Shown piece after piece: positions 53,035 to 62,098 of a stretch of 63,199 bases of DNA. The DNA comes from CALZKI01 sp045124055 (GTDB lineage Bacteria > Bacillota > Clostridia > Lachnospirales > Lachnospiraceae), in the NCBI GenBank assembly GCA_045124055.1, contig JBGVKZ010000029.1, forward strand, positions 1 to 63,199, written 5' to 3'. The first letter of the stretch is position 1; every line of letters begins with the position of its first letter. The notes below the pieces were generated by a model, which had not been told where the DNA came from, did not search any database, and saw only the letters and a program-made list of their open reading frames with translations. A program made the translations under genes and the position numbers.

Positions 53035-53668
53035 CTTTTAACCATTTTCGTCTATCTTTATAATCAGGCAGTACCTTGCCAACCAATCCCCAAAACTCTT
53101 TAGAATGATTCATATGTGTTAAATGGCAAAGCTCATGCACAACTACATAATCGAGTATTTCAGGTGGGGCAAGTATCAGCCTCCAATTAAATGAGAGGTT
53201 TCCTCGTCCACTACAACTTCCCCAGCGAGTTTTCTGGTCGCGTATGGAAATAGAGTGGTAGGTGCCACCGGTAAATTGCTGAAAATAGGAAACTCTTGCC
53301 TCAAAAATATTTCTGGCATATTTTTTATGTTTATTAACTAAAGCAGGGTCTTCAATAGTCCCAATAGGAGAACGCAAATCTCCATTATCCAAGTCACGAC
53401 AATCCCCAGAATTAAAGCTGGAATCATCGGGTTTGGCAGCCTTTTTCATAGCCTCCACATAATGCTTATAAATCCAGTCCTGCTTCTCCAAAAGAAACCG
53501 TTCCACCATACCTTTACTTACAAAATAAGGACTTCTAACCGTCATTTTTCCGCCGATATCAATGCGAACAGAAATAGAACGGCGACGTGAACTTTTTATG
53601 AGACTGTAAGGAATGGATATACCATTCACATTAAAATAGTAAAACACTTCATTTTTTGTTGAACCCAT
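53009..53668 (-). CDS. YgjP-like zinc metallopeptidase domain protein
   Basis: Protein of 219 aa of the M48-like/DUF45 (YgjP) family. The zinc motif HELCH (about 182-186) is followed by HMNHSKEFW, supplying the third ligand region. RWGSCSGRGNLSFNWRLILAP is the family's hallmark strand. It has no signal peptide, so it is probably cytosolic, and its substrate is unknown. It sits 22 bp downstream of the cation transporter gene on the same strand. Confidence 0.88.
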   Translation of the reverse strand: MGSTKNEVFYYFNVNGISIPYSLIKSSRRRSISVRIDIGGKMTVRSPYFVSKGMVERFLLEKQDWIYKHYVEAMKKAAKPDDSSFNSGDCRDLDNGDLRSPIGTIEDPALVNKHKKYARNIFEARVSYFQQFTGGTYHSISIRDQKTRWGSCSGRGNLSFNWRLILAPPEILDYVVVHELCHLTHMNHSKEFWGLVGKVLPDYKDRRKWLKENGHTLHL

Positions 53669-53690
53669 ATTTCATATCACCACTTGAGTA

Positions 53691-54872
53691 TTAACCCTTC
53701 GTATAATCCCTATCAATCTCAATTACAGCAAAATGACAAGGAAATTTATCTAAAATTTTTGCAGAAATTATCTGCTTTAATTCCTCATCTTTAAAAGGGA
53801 GCGAATAAGGAGCAACTACATCGAAAATTACATTTGTGTGAGTTGGACCTTTTACTACACGAAAATCGTGCAAAGACATTTTCTCGTCAATTTCCTTAAT
53901 TAAGTGCGAAATGTCGTGTTTTAAATGATTGATTTCTTCATCATCATTAATGATAGGGTCCATATGAATAAGAGCCTGGCAGTTGCACTTTGTTTTTAGT
54001 TCATGCTCGATGTTATCCACCAAATCGTGCAATACCAAAATATCACCGTGGGCATCTACTTCTGCGTGAAGTGAAATCATCACACGTCCAGGACCATAGT
54101 TGTGAACAATCAAATCGTGAAGTCCAAGAATATCTTCGTGGGACAATACAATGGATTCGATTTTTTCGACAAATTCCCTTTCTGGTGGTGTACCAAGAAG
54201 CGGGTCAATCGTATCTTTTGCAGCTTTAATTCCTGCGATAAAAATAAAAATTGCGACTAAAACACCACAGTAGCCATCTAAATGTAAACCAGTAAATTGT
54301 GCAATAATAGATGTAAGTAATACCACAGTAGTAGCAATGCAATCGCTGATACTGTCTGTGGCAGTGGCACTCATAGCCACACTACCAATTTTTTTCCCAA
54401 TCGAGCGATTATAAAATGCCATATAAAGTTTCACAAATACAGAAACAACTAAAATAATATAGGTAATTGTATCTGTTTCAATCGCCGTTGGTGTAATTAT
54501 TTTACCAATAGAAGATTTTATCAATTCAAAGGCCATTAACAAAATAATGATAGACACCAGAAGACCTGAAATATATTCGATTCGTCCATGGCCAAAGGGG
54601 TGGTCTGGGTCAGGTTTTTGATTTGCAATCTTAAAGCCTGCCAAGGTAATAAAGGAAGAACCGGCATCAGATAAGTTATTAAAGGCATCTGCCATAATTG
54701 CAATAGAATTTGCAAAAAATCCGGCGAAAAATTTTCCTATAAATAAAAGTACGTTAAAAAAAATCCCGGTAAGTCCACATAGAATACCATATTGTTCTCT
54801 GTAATTTTCTGGGTGTTCTTTGATGGAACCATTTGTTTCTTTCAAAAAGAATTTGGATAATAATGTAATCAT
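53691..54872 (-). CDS. Cation diffusion facilitator family transporter
   Basis: Divalent-metal/H+ antiporter of 393 aa with six membrane segments. Metal-site residues lie in ADAFNNLSDAGSS (TM2) and in TDSISDCIATT (TM5). A cytosolic C-terminal domain (about 210-393), larger than in minimal CDFs, includes HDLIVHNYG and HAEVD. It probably exports Zn2+, Fe2+ or Mn2+. Start ATG at 54872 with SD AAGGAA on the minus strand; the 37-residue upstream extension is polar, has no SD and is rejected. It is placed between the glycolytic units. Confidence 0.88.
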   Translation of the reverse strand: MITLLSKFFLKETNGSIKEHPENYREQYGILCGLTGIFFNVLLFIGKFFAGFFANSIAIMADAFNNLSDAGSSFITLAGFKIANQKPDPDHPFGHGRIEYISGLLVSIIILLMAFELIKSSIGKIITPTAIETDTITYIILVVSVFVKLYMAFYNRSIGKKIGSVAMSATATDSISDCIATTVVLLTSIIAQFTGLHLDGYCGVLVAIFIFIAGIKAAKDTIDPLLGTPPEREFVEKIESIVLSHEDILGLHDLIVHNYGPGRVMISLHAEVDAHGDILVLHDLVDNIEHELKTKCNCQALIHMDPIINDDEEINHLKHDISHLIKEIDEKMSLHDFRVVKGPTHTNVIFDVVAPYSLPFKDEELKQIISAKILDKFPCHFAVIEIDRDYTKG

Positions 54873-54972
54873 AGTTATGTATTTCCTTAATTTTTTTACT
54901 ATTTTAGTATTTTTTTGGTAAAATGACAACAAAATAATGGGATATTTCATCAGAATTGTTTCGTTCTCGCTA

Positions 54973-55001
54973 TTGCACTTCAAAATGAAAAAGTGTATAA
55001 T
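54973..55001 (+). promoter_or_regulatory. Promoter of gpmI
   Basis: TTGCAC (54973-54978), 17 bp, TATAAT (54996-55001). Confidence 0.75.
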
Positions 55002-55042
55002 TTTTCACGGTAATACAGATTTATAAATAAGGAGACAAAAAA

Positions 55043-56587
55043 ATGAGTAAAAAACCAACAGTATTAATGATTTTAGATGGTTATGGCTTAAATGAAACAG
55101 CAAATGGTAATGCCGTTTCAGAAGCAAAAACACCAGTTATGGATAAATTGATGGCACAGTATCCTTTTGTCAAGGGTAATGCCAGCGGAATGGCAGTAGG
55201 TCTTCCAGAAGGTCAGATGGGTAACTCAGAAGTTGGACATCTTAATATGGGTGCCGGAAGAATCGTATATCAGGAATTAACAAGAATTACAAAAGAAATT
55301 CAGGACGGAACTTTCTTTACAAACGAAGCACTTGTAAAAGCAGTAGAAAACTGCAAAGCAAATGGTAGTGCCCTTCATGCATTTGGTCTTTTATCTGATG
55401 GTGGTGTGCATAGCCACAACACACATTTATATGGCTTACTTGAAATGGCTAAGAAAAATGGCCTTTCTAAAGTTTATGTTCACGCCTTTTTAGATGGTCG
55501 TGATACACCTCCTGCAAGTGGTAAAGATTTTGTTATTGCTTTGGAAGAAAAAATGGCAGAAATCGGCGTAGGTGAAATTGCATCTGTATGTGGTCGTTAC
55601 TACGCAATGGATAGAGATAACAACTATGACCGTGTAAAATGTGCTTATGATGCATTAACAAAAGGTATTGGTCAGACCGCAAACAGTGCAGCAGACGGTG
55701 TTCAGGCTTCTTATGATAAAGAAGAAACAGATGAATTCGTAAAACCAACAGTTGTTATGAAAAATGGTGCTCCAGTAGCAACTATTCAGGATAAAGATTC
55801 GGTTGTATTCTTTAACTTTAGACCGGATAGAGCCCGTGAAATCACAAGAAGTTTCTGTGATGATGATTTTAAAGGTTTTGACAGAGAAAAGAGACTTGAT
55901 TTAGTGTTTGTATGTTTCTCAGACTATGACCCAACTATTCCAAATAAATTAGTAGCTTTCCACAAGATTTCTATTAACAATACATTTGGCGAATTTTTGG
56001 CAGCTAACAAAATGACTCAGGCTCGTATTGCCGAGACAGAAAAATATGCACACGTTACATTCTTCTTTAACGGTGGTGTAGAGCAGCCAAACGAAGGGGA
56101 AGACAGAATTTTAGTTAACTCACCAAAAGATGTAGCAACTTACGATTTAAAACCAGAAATGAGTGCTTACGAAGTCTGTGACAAATTAGTAGATGCTATC
56201 AAATCTGATAAATACGATGTCATTATTATTAACTTCGCAAATCCAGATATGGTAGGACATACCGGTGTTCAGGAAGCAGCTGTAAAGGCAGTTGAAGCAG
56301 TTGATGAATGTGTTGGTAAAGCAGTAGATGCAATCTTAGAAGTTGGCGGAACAATGTTTATTTGTGCTGACCACGGTAATGCTGAACAGTTAGTTGACTA
56401 TGAAACAGGTGAACCATTTACCGCACATACAACAAATCCTGTTCCATTTATTTTAGTAAACTATGATGAAGCTTACACCTTAAGAGAAGGTGGTTGTCTG
56501 GCAGACATCATTCCTACTTTAATTGAGATTATGGGACTTACAAAACCTGCTGAGATGACAGGCGAATCCTTATTAATTAAAAAATAA
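55043..56587 (+). CDS. gpmI: Phosphoglycerate mutase, cofactor-independent
   Basis: Mn2+-dependent mutase of 514 aa converting 3- to 2-phosphoglycerate. The alkaline-phosphatase-like metal site begins with D12 (LDGYGL), catalytic Ser62 lies in GNSEVGH, and FLDGRDTPP, FNFRPDRAREI and CADHGNAEQ are conserved. Codon use is biased as in gap. It has its own promoter and terminator. Confidence 0.96.
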   Translation: MSKKPTVLMILDGYGLNETANGNAVSEAKTPVMDKLMAQYPFVKGNASGMAVGLPEGQMGNSEVGHLNMGAGRIVYQELTRITKEIQDGTFFTNEALVKAVENCKANGSALHAFGLLSDGGVHSHNTHLYGLLEMAKKNGLSKVYVHAFLDGRDTPPASGKDFVIALEEKMAEIGVGEIASVCGRYYAMDRDNNYDRVKCAYDALTKGIGQTANSAADGVQASYDKEETDEFVKPTVVMKNGAPVATIQDKDSVVFFNFRPDRAREITRSFCDDDFKGFDREKRLDLVFVCFSDYDPTIPNKLVAFHKISINNTFGEFLAANKMTQARIAETEKYAHVTFFFNGGVEQPNEGEDRILVNSPKDVATYDLKPEMSAYEVCDKLVDAIKSDKYDVIIINFANPDMVGHTGVQEAAVKAVEAVDECVGKAVDAILEVGGTMFICADHGNAEQLVDYETGEPFTAHTTNPVPFILVNYDEAYTLREGGCLADIIPTLIEIMGLTKPAEMTGESLLIKK

Positions 56588-56599
56588 TTTTGTATGGAT

Positions 56600-56647
56600 A
56601 AGAGTCTTTGTTTGGGGTAACAAAACCAAAAACAAAGGCTCTTTTTT
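56600..56647 (+). terminator. Terminator of gpmI
   Basis: AAGAGTCTTTGTTT pairs with AAACAAAGGCTCTT and is followed by TTTT. Confidence 0.85.
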
Positions 56648-56705
56648 GCATATTTTCATATCATAAAGGGAAATCTACTAACAATAGTGATGGAGGTATC
56701 TTTTT

Positions 56706-57992
56706 ATGTTTTTTAAAATTATTAATGTTCATGCGAGAGAAATTTTAGATTCCAGGGGAAATCCAACGGTTCAGGCAGAAGTAACGGTGCAACCGGAAGG
56801 TAAATTAAGTTACATCAAAGGAATTGCTTCTGTACCTTCTGGTGCAAGTACAGGAAAATTTGAGGCAGTAGAACTACGTGATGGGGAAGTTCGCTATTTT
56901 GGGCTAGGTGTGGAAAATGCAGTACAAAATGTGAACACAAAAATCAAAGATGCTTTACTTGGAAAAAATGCTTTTTTACAGCGAGAAATTGATGAAACGA
57001 TGTTAGAACTTGATGGAACGGACAATAAGGCCAATCTTGGTGCAAATGCTATGCTAAGTGTATCCATTGCTTGTGCAAAAGCCTGTGCGAATGCTCTCGG
57101 CATTCCGCTATATCGTTATCTGGGTGGTAGTAACGGACACAAATTACCGATTCCTATGATGAATATTTTAAATGGTGGCGTTCACGCAGACAATACAGTT
57201 GATTTGCAAGAGTTTATGATTATGCCAATAAATGCTCCCAATTTTAAGGACGGATTAAGACGTTGTGCAGAAGTATACCACAATTTAAAAGGTCTTTGTA
57301 AAGCGAAAGGTTTATCTACTGCAGTAGGAGATGAAGGTGGTTTTGCTCCTAATCTTGCTAATACAGTAGATGTTTTAAATTTGATTTCGGAAGCAATTAC
57401 GGCCAGTGGATATACCGTAGGCGAGGATTTTGTATTCGCCATTGATGCGGCAGCCAGTGAATTGTATGATGAAGAAAGTAAGTTGTACTATTTCCCAGGG
57501 GAAAGTACTATGTTAGGACAAAAAGTAGTACGAAGTTCAGAAGAAATGATAGCCTATTATGAGGATTTAGCATCTAAGTTTCCTATTTTTTCGATTGAAG
57601 ATGGATTAAATGAGGAAGATTGGGACGCTTGGCAAGCTCTGACAAAACGTCTTGGAGGTAAAATCCAGCTTGTAGGCGACGATTTGTTCGTCACTAATAC
57701 GAAAAGACTCAAAGCCGGGATTCAACTCAAAGCCGGTAATGCAATTTTAGTAAAAGTAAATCAAATTGGTACTTTGACAGAAGCAATGGACGCAGTTACT
57801 ATGGCACAGCAAAATGGATTTAAAACAATTATTTCACATCGTTCCGGTGAAACAGAGGATACGACCATCTCTGATTTAGCGGTAGCAATGAACGCGGGAC
57901 AGATTAAAACCGGAGCACCAGCCAGAAGCGAACGTGTGGCAAAATACAACAGATTACTTCAAATAGAAGAGGAAATAAATTACAAATTCTAG
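56706..57992 (+). CDS. eno: Enolase
   Basis: Enzyme of 428 aa making phosphoenolpyruvate. REILDSRGNPTV, SVPSGASTGKFEA, GDEGGFAP, SIEDGLNEEDW, QLVGDDLFVTN, and the C-terminal SHRSGETED and KTGAPARSER are all standard. Catalytic Glu, Lys and Mg2+ ligands look intact. Compared with gap, pgk, tpiA and gpmI the codons are much less biased (frequent GCG, ACG, AAT, ATT, even AGG), which is unusual for a highly expressed enzyme. SD GGAGG. Confidence 0.95.
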   Translation: MFFKIINVHAREILDSRGNPTVQAEVTVQPEGKLSYIKGIASVPSGASTGKFEAVELRDGEVRYFGLGVENAVQNVNTKIKDALLGKNAFLQREIDETMLELDGTDNKANLGANAMLSVSIACAKACANALGIPLYRYLGGSNGHKLPIPMMNILNGGVHADNTVDLQEFMIMPINAPNFKDGLRRCAEVYHNLKGLCKAKGLSTAVGDEGGFAPNLANTVDVLNLISEAITASGYTVGEDFVFAIDAAASELYDEESKLYYFPGESTMLGQKVVRSSEEMIAYYEDLASKFPIFSIEDGLNEEDWDAWQALTKRLGGKIQLVGDDLFVTNTKRLKAGIQLKAGNAILVKVNQIGTLTEAMDAVTMAQQNGFKTIISHRSGETEDTTISDLAVAMNAGQIKTGAPARSERVAKYNRLLQIEEEINYKF

Positions 57993-58021
57993 TTGAAAAA
58001 CCTAGATTTCTATGATACACT
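57993..58021 (+). promoter_or_regulatory. Promoter of secG-rnr-smpB
   Basis: TTGAAA (57993-57998), 17 bp, TACACT (58016-58021), directly after the eno stop. Confidence 0.55.
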
Positions 58022-58050
58022 AACTAATGCTTGACATTAGGAGGTGCAAA

Positions 58051-58290
58051 ATGGAAGTATTAAAGATTGTTTTGACAGTTGTATATATTATCGTATCTAT
58101 CGCTTTAGTGATTTTAGTATTAATGCAAGAAGGAAAAAGTGCCGGTCTTGGTGCAATCAGCGGTGCAGCAGAAAGTTATTGGGGCAAGAACAAAGGACGT
58201 TCTATGGAAGGAACTTTAGTAAAGATTACTAAATGGTTGGCAGTTGCCTTTATTCTATTATCTGTTGTATTAAATATTTCAATATTTTAG
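58051..58290 (+). CDS. secG: Preprotein translocase subunit SecG
   Basis: Small SecYEG subunit, 79 aa, with two membrane helices (about 4-24 and 58-77) joined by the conserved loop LMQEGKSAGLG. Start ATG 58051 with SD TAGGAGG. The longer frame upstream is rejected. The secG-rnr-smpB-ssrA order is typical of Firmicutes. Confidence 0.93.
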   Translation: MEVLKIVLTVVYIIVSIALVILVLMQEGKSAGLGAISGAAESYWGKNKGRSMEGTLVKITKWLAVAFILLSVVLNISIF

Positions 58291-58298
58291 TTGATTTT

Positions 58299-58330
58299 AA
58301 GCACTCTTGTATAAAGGGTGCTTTATTTTT
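58299..58330 (+). terminator. Weak terminator between secG and rnr
   Basis: AAGCACTCTT pairs with AGGGTGCTT and is followed by TATTTTT. Probably leaky. Confidence 0.65.
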
Positions 58331-58349
58331 GCCAAAAAGGAAAAGATTT

Positions 58350-60485
58350 ATGAATAAAGAAGCATTAGAAAAAAGAAAAAAATTAATTATAGAGCTACTA
58401 GAAGATGAAATGTACGTTCCTATGAAAGAAAAGGAATTGGCAATGTTTTTGCAAGTAGAAAAGAAAGACAGAGATGATTTAAAGCTTGTGTTAGATGAAC
58501 TTTTGGCAGAAGGAAAAATCAGCTTAAGCCAAAAGGGGAAATATGTAAAAGCACAACCTCATATTTTTTCAGGTACATTCATCAGTAATGCCAAAGGATT
58601 TGGATTTGTTGAAGTCGAGGGACAGGAAGAAGATTATTATGTACCGGAGCAATATGTTAATGGTGCTTTTCATAAAGACGTAGTTTTAGTGGACTTACTT
58701 CCAAAAACGGCTGGAAAACGACAGGAAGTTAAAGTAGTTAGTATTGTTTCCAGAAGCATTACTCAAGTAGTTGGTACTTTTCAAAAGTCAAAAAATTATG
58801 GCTTTGTAGTTCCAGACAATACGAAAATTGCGTGTGATGTTTTTATTCCTATTGAAAGAAGTAAAGGGGCAGTTGACGGACATAAGGTAGTAGTAGAAAT
58901 TACAGATTATGGAAAAGGTAAGAAAAATCCAGAGGGAAAAGTGGTGGAAATATTAGGTCACACAAACGACCCGGGAGTAGATATTTTATCCATTATCAAA
59001 GGCTTTGATTTACCTCTTGAATTTCCCGAAAAAGTGTTAAACCAGGCAGAAAGGGTTGCCAAGGATGTTTCCAGTGCAGATATGGCGGGACGAAAAGATT
59101 TGCGTGATATTTTGATGGTAACCATTGACGGAGAAGATGCCAAGGATTTAGATGATGCAGTCAGCCTTTATGAAGATGAAGAAGGGTATCATCTGGGGGT
59201 TCATATTGCAGATGTTACAAACTATGTCCAGGAAAATTCAGCTCTTGATAGAGAGGCTTTAAAACGTGGAACCAGCGTGTATTTGGTAGACCGGGTGATT
59301 CCGATGCTACCGCACACTTTATCCAATGGAATCTGTTCGTTAAATGAAGGGGTAGACAGACTCGCTTTAAGTTGTCTGATGACTATTGATAAAAAAGGAA
59401 ATGTTATTGACCATACCCTTTCGGAAAGTGTGATTCGTGTAAAGAAAAGAATGTCTTATACCGTGGTTAATCGTATTTTGACAGAGGGCGACGCTGAATT
59501 TGAAAAGAAAAATCCGACACTTGTTCCAATGTTTTTCAAAATGAAGGAATTAGCAGACATTTTAAGGGAAAAACGTCACAAACGTGGTAGTATCGATTTT
59601 GATTTTCCCGAGACAAAGATTCTTTTAGATAAAGAAGGACGTCCCATTTCCATTAAGCCATATGAAAGAAATGCAGCCACAAGGCTTATCGAAGATTTTA
59701 TGCTAATTGCAAATGAAACAGTTGCGGAGCACTTTTTCTGGCTGGAGAGCCCTTTTGTATATCGTACTCATGATTATCCGGACAATGAAAAGATTGAAAA
59801 ATTACGTCTTTTCATCCAAAATTATGGATATAATTTAAAAGTCTCTCAAGAAGAAGTTCACCCCAAAGAACTGCAAAAGCTACTTAGTAGTATTGAGGGC
59901 ACTAAAGAAGAATTGATGATTAGCCGATTAACTTTAAGAAGTATGAAACAGGCAAAATATGGAACAGAATGCACTGGGCATTTTGGGCTGGCTTGCCAGT
60001 ATTACTGTCATTTTACTTCACCAATCAGACGTTATCCGGATTTGCAGATTCATAGAATTATTAAGGAAACTTTGCGTGGAAAAATGAGTGCTGCTAGATT
60101 GGAACATTATCGTAGCATTCTATTTGAAGTCAGCAAGCATTCTTCTGAAACGGAACGCAGGGCAGACGAGGCGGAACGTGAAACGGAAAAGAGGAAGAAA
60201 GCTGAGTATATGGAGGAACATATCGGCGAGGTATTTGAAGGGGTAGTTTCGGGAATTACCTCCTGGGGCTTATATGTAGAGCTGGAAAATACCGTAGAGG
60301 GTTTGGTTCACATTGCAAGTATCCCTGATGACTACTATTTATATGATGAAAATAATTACGAATTAGTAGGAAAGGATTCTGGGAAAAAATATTTGCTTGG
60401 TCAGAAAGTGGTTGTTAAGGTAAAAGGCGTTGACAGAATGATTGGAACCGTTGATTTTACCATTTGGAACGAGGAGACAGTTTAG
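58350..60485 (+). CDS. rnr: Ribonuclease R
   Basis: Processive 3'-5' exoribonuclease of 711 aa. N-terminal winged helix (1-65), two cold-shock domains, RNB catalytic domain with DGEDAKDLDDAVS, HLGVHIADV and HYCHFTSPIRRYPDL-type motifs, and a C-terminal S1 domain (about 625-705). The catalytic Asp cluster is present. RNase R cooperates with SmpB-tmRNA to degrade non-stop mRNAs, which fits its neighbours. Start ATG 58350 with SD AAGGAAAAG; the longer frame overlaps secG. Confidence 0.95.
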   Translation: MNKEALEKRKKLIIELLEDEMYVPMKEKELAMFLQVEKKDRDDLKLVLDELLAEGKISLSQKGKYVKAQPHIFSGTFISNAKGFGFVEVEGQEEDYYVPEQYVNGAFHKDVVLVDLLPKTAGKRQEVKVVSIVSRSITQVVGTFQKSKNYGFVVPDNTKIACDVFIPIERSKGAVDGHKVVVEITDYGKGKKNPEGKVVEILGHTNDPGVDILSIIKGFDLPLEFPEKVLNQAERVAKDVSSADMAGRKDLRDILMVTIDGEDAKDLDDAVSLYEDEEGYHLGVHIADVTNYVQENSALDREALKRGTSVYLVDRVIPMLPHTLSNGICSLNEGVDRLALSCLMTIDKKGNVIDHTLSESVIRVKKRMSYTVVNRILTEGDAEFEKKNPTLVPMFFKMKELADILREKRHKRGSIDFDFPETKILLDKEGRPISIKPYERNAATRLIEDFMLIANETVAEHFFWLESPFVYRTHDYPDNEKIEKLRLFIQNYGYNLKVSQEEVHPKELQKLLSSIEGTKEELMISRLTLRSMKQAKYGTECTGHFGLACQYYCHFTSPIRRYPDLQIHRIIKETLRGKMSAARLEHYRSILFEVSKHSSETERRADEAERETEKRKKAEYMEEHIGEVFEGVVSGITSWGLYVELENTVEGLVHIASIPDDYYLYDENNYELVGKDSGKKYLLGQKVVVKVKGVDRMIGTVDFTIWNEETV

Positions 60486-60494
60486 GAGAGTGTT

Positions 60495-60959
60495 ATGAGC
60501 AAGGAAGAATTGAAGCTTGTTGCAAACAATAAAAAAGCATATCACGACTATTTTATAGAAGATAAATATGAAGCGGGAATTGCACTTCATGGAACAGAAG
60601 TGAAGTCCTTACGTATGGGTAAATGCAGCATTAAGGAATCTTTTATTCGTATTGAAAACGGTGAAGTTTTTGCTTATGGTATGCATATTAGCCCATACGA
60701 AAAAGGGAATATTTTTAATAAAGATCCTTTACGAGTAAAAAAATTATTGCTTCACAAATATGAAATTAATAAACTTGCCGGTAAATTGGCGGAGCAGGGG
60801 TATACTTTAGTGCCCCTCCAGGTATATTTTTCTGGTGGGAAGGCAAAGATGGAAATAGGTCTTGCCAAAGGTAAAAAATTGTACGATAAACGTCAGGATA
60901 TTGCAAAGAAAGATCAGCGTCGTGAAAACGAGCGTGAATTTAAAATTAGAAATTTATAG
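60495..60959 (+). CDS. smpB: SsrA-binding protein SmpB
   Basis: tmRNA-binding protein of 154 aa. NNKKAYHDYFIEDKYEAGIALHGTEVKS is split across the conserved core beta-barrel, with SCSIKESFIRI-like KCSIKESF. The basic C-terminal tail (KDQRRENEREFKIR) enters the ribosomal A site. It starts 9 bp after rnr with SD AGGAGAG. Its RNA partner ssrA follows 75 bp later. Confidence 0.96.
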   Translation: MSKEELKLVANNKKAYHDYFIEDKYEAGIALHGTEVKSLRMGKCSIKESFIRIENGEVFAYGMHISPYEKGNIFNKDPLRVKKLLLHKYEINKLAGKLAEQGYTLVPLQVYFSGGKAKMEIGLAKGKKLYDKRQDIAKKDQRRENEREFKIRNL

Positions 60960-60982
60960 TAAATGAATTTACAGAAGTTTTA

Positions 60983-61010
60983 TTGACTTTGCTTTTTAAT
61001 TTTATATAAT
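60983..61010 (+). promoter_or_regulatory. Promoter of ssrA
   Basis: TTGACT (60983-60988), 16 bp, TATAAT (61005-61010), about 25 bp before the mature tmRNA 5' end. Confidence 0.7.
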
Positions 61011-61034
61011 AAAAATAGAAAGAAAAAAGAATAA

Positions 61035-61371
61035 GGGATAGTAAAGGTTTCGACAGGGGTCTTGCAGCTGGAGAAGCTATCCGCAGGTGATGCGTCAAAT
61101 CACAAATTTAAAAATAAACGCTGAAGAAAATTTAGCTTACGCTGCCTAATGGCAGCTGTCTGACTTAGAGCACCTACACTCTAAGACTCAGGCATCGACT
61201 ATGTAGGAAACGACACATACTAAGCTTTGCGTATGTGGGCGTATTATGAAGCTACCAAAACTAAGAGAGTGTTGGTTCTCGCTTAGTGGAGGGAATCCTA
61301 AAGAATCAACTATGATAGTAGAAGGACAGGGAATGGGCTTTTGGACACGGGTTCGACTCCCGTCTATTCCA
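61035..61371 (+). ncRNA. ssrA: tmRNA (ssrA)
   Basis: Transfer-messenger RNA of about 337 nt. The 5' end GGGATAG pairs with CTATTCC at the 3' end (one G-U), followed by the discriminator A; CCA is not encoded. GGTTTCGACAGG near the 5' end and T-arm GGGTTCGACTCCC near the 3' end are diagnostic. The tag frame 61117-61149 reads NAEENLAYAA and stop, with the resume codon at AAC or the following GCT. It rescues stalled ribosomes with SmpB, encoded upstream. Parts of its 3' end are repeated downstream. Confidence 0.95.
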
Positions 61372-61500
61372 TTTCTAACAGGATGATACGATGTGAGTCG
61401 AACCCGTTGGGTTCAGACTCCCGTCTATTCCATTCTAACAGGATGACACGGTATGAGTCGAACCCGTTGGGTTCAGACTCCCGTCTATTCCATTTAAAAG
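61372..61500 (+). repeat. Two 60-bp tandem repeats derived from the tmRNA 3' end
   Basis: 61381-61440 and 61441-61500 differ at three positions plus the last few bases. Each contains GGGTTCAGACTCCCGTCTATTCCATT, split here as GGGTTCAGACTCCC and GTCTATTCCATT, nearly identical to the tmRNA 3' end (61349-61373) but with an extra A in the T-loop. Each also has the hairpin GAGTCGAACCC-gtt-GGGTTCAGACTC. CTAACAGGATGA links the copies. The tmRNA 3' end itself serves as the first, partial unit. Confidence 0.85.
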
Positions 61501-61518
61501 AGTAGATATGAGGTACAT

Positions 61519-62076
61519 ATGGAGACAAACAAATTTCTAGTTGACCAGTATCTGTTTGAAACAGAAGAAGAATACGAATTAGCATTGAGTGAGAAAAAGA
61601 AAATTCAATACATAGATGAGCATGCAGACTATCGTGCAGTTGAAAATGTAGCTGTTTTATATAAGAAAATGGTGGACACTTGTATGTTCCAGACTCCAGT
61701 GGGATATGCCTATCTGGAAAGATTGCGTGAGTTTTTGGTTCGAAGCGGTGCAAAAACAGAAAGTTTGCCTTGCATTCCCATAAAAGCAAAATTATCCTCA
61801 AACGATAGAACAAAATTATTGAATGACAACAAAAAAATAAAAGAGGAATTGGAAAAATCTAAAAAAAGAAGTAAAATCTTTATAGGTATCAGTATTACAT
61901 TAGGGGTGATTGTGATTGCATTATTTGGCGTTGCACTATTGAGTAAAACTCCTAATATTTTAAATTATGAAAATGCAATACTTGATAAATATTCTGCTTG
62001 GGAACAGGAACTAACAGACCGAGAAAATGCTGTCAGAGAAAAAGAATTGCAGATAGATGTAAACGATATTGAATAA
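61519..62076 (+). CDS. Membrane protein of unknown function
   Basis: Protein of 185 aa. It has a mostly helical cytosolic N-terminal region (1-115) with EEEYELALSEKKKIQYI and VAVLYKKMVDTCMF, one membrane segment at about 119-141, and a short charged helical tail with EQELTDRENAVREKE. I recognise no family with confidence. SD GAGG precedes ATG 61519. The lipoprotein gene starts 22 bp after its stop, so the two probably form a unit. It may be reached by read-through from ssrA, as no clear terminator is seen between them. Confidence 0.65.
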   Translation: METNKFLVDQYLFETEEEYELALSEKKKIQYIDEHADYRAVENVAVLYKKMVDTCMFQTPVGYAYLERLREFLVRSGAKTESLPCIPIKAKLSSNDRTKLLNDNKKIKEELEKSKKRSKIFIGISITLGVIVIALFGVALLSKTPNILNYENAILDKYSAWEQELTDRENAVREKELQIDVNDIE

Positions 62077-62098
62077 TCAGAATTTGGGAGTTATGCCA

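Noticed and set aside
54875..54983. 37-residue N-terminal extension of the cation transporter
   Set aside because: No SD, overlaps the gpmI promoter side, and ATG 54872 with SD AAGGAA fits the family better.
61381..61500. CRISPR array
   Set aside because: The two 60-bp units are contiguous with no variable spacers, and no cas gene is present.
61364..61813. Minus-strand 149-aa frame with repeated NRRESEPNGFDS peptides
   Set aside because: It is the reverse reading of the tmRNA 3' end, its repeats and the start of the membrane-protein gene. The peptide repeat is explained by the 60-bp DNA repeat.
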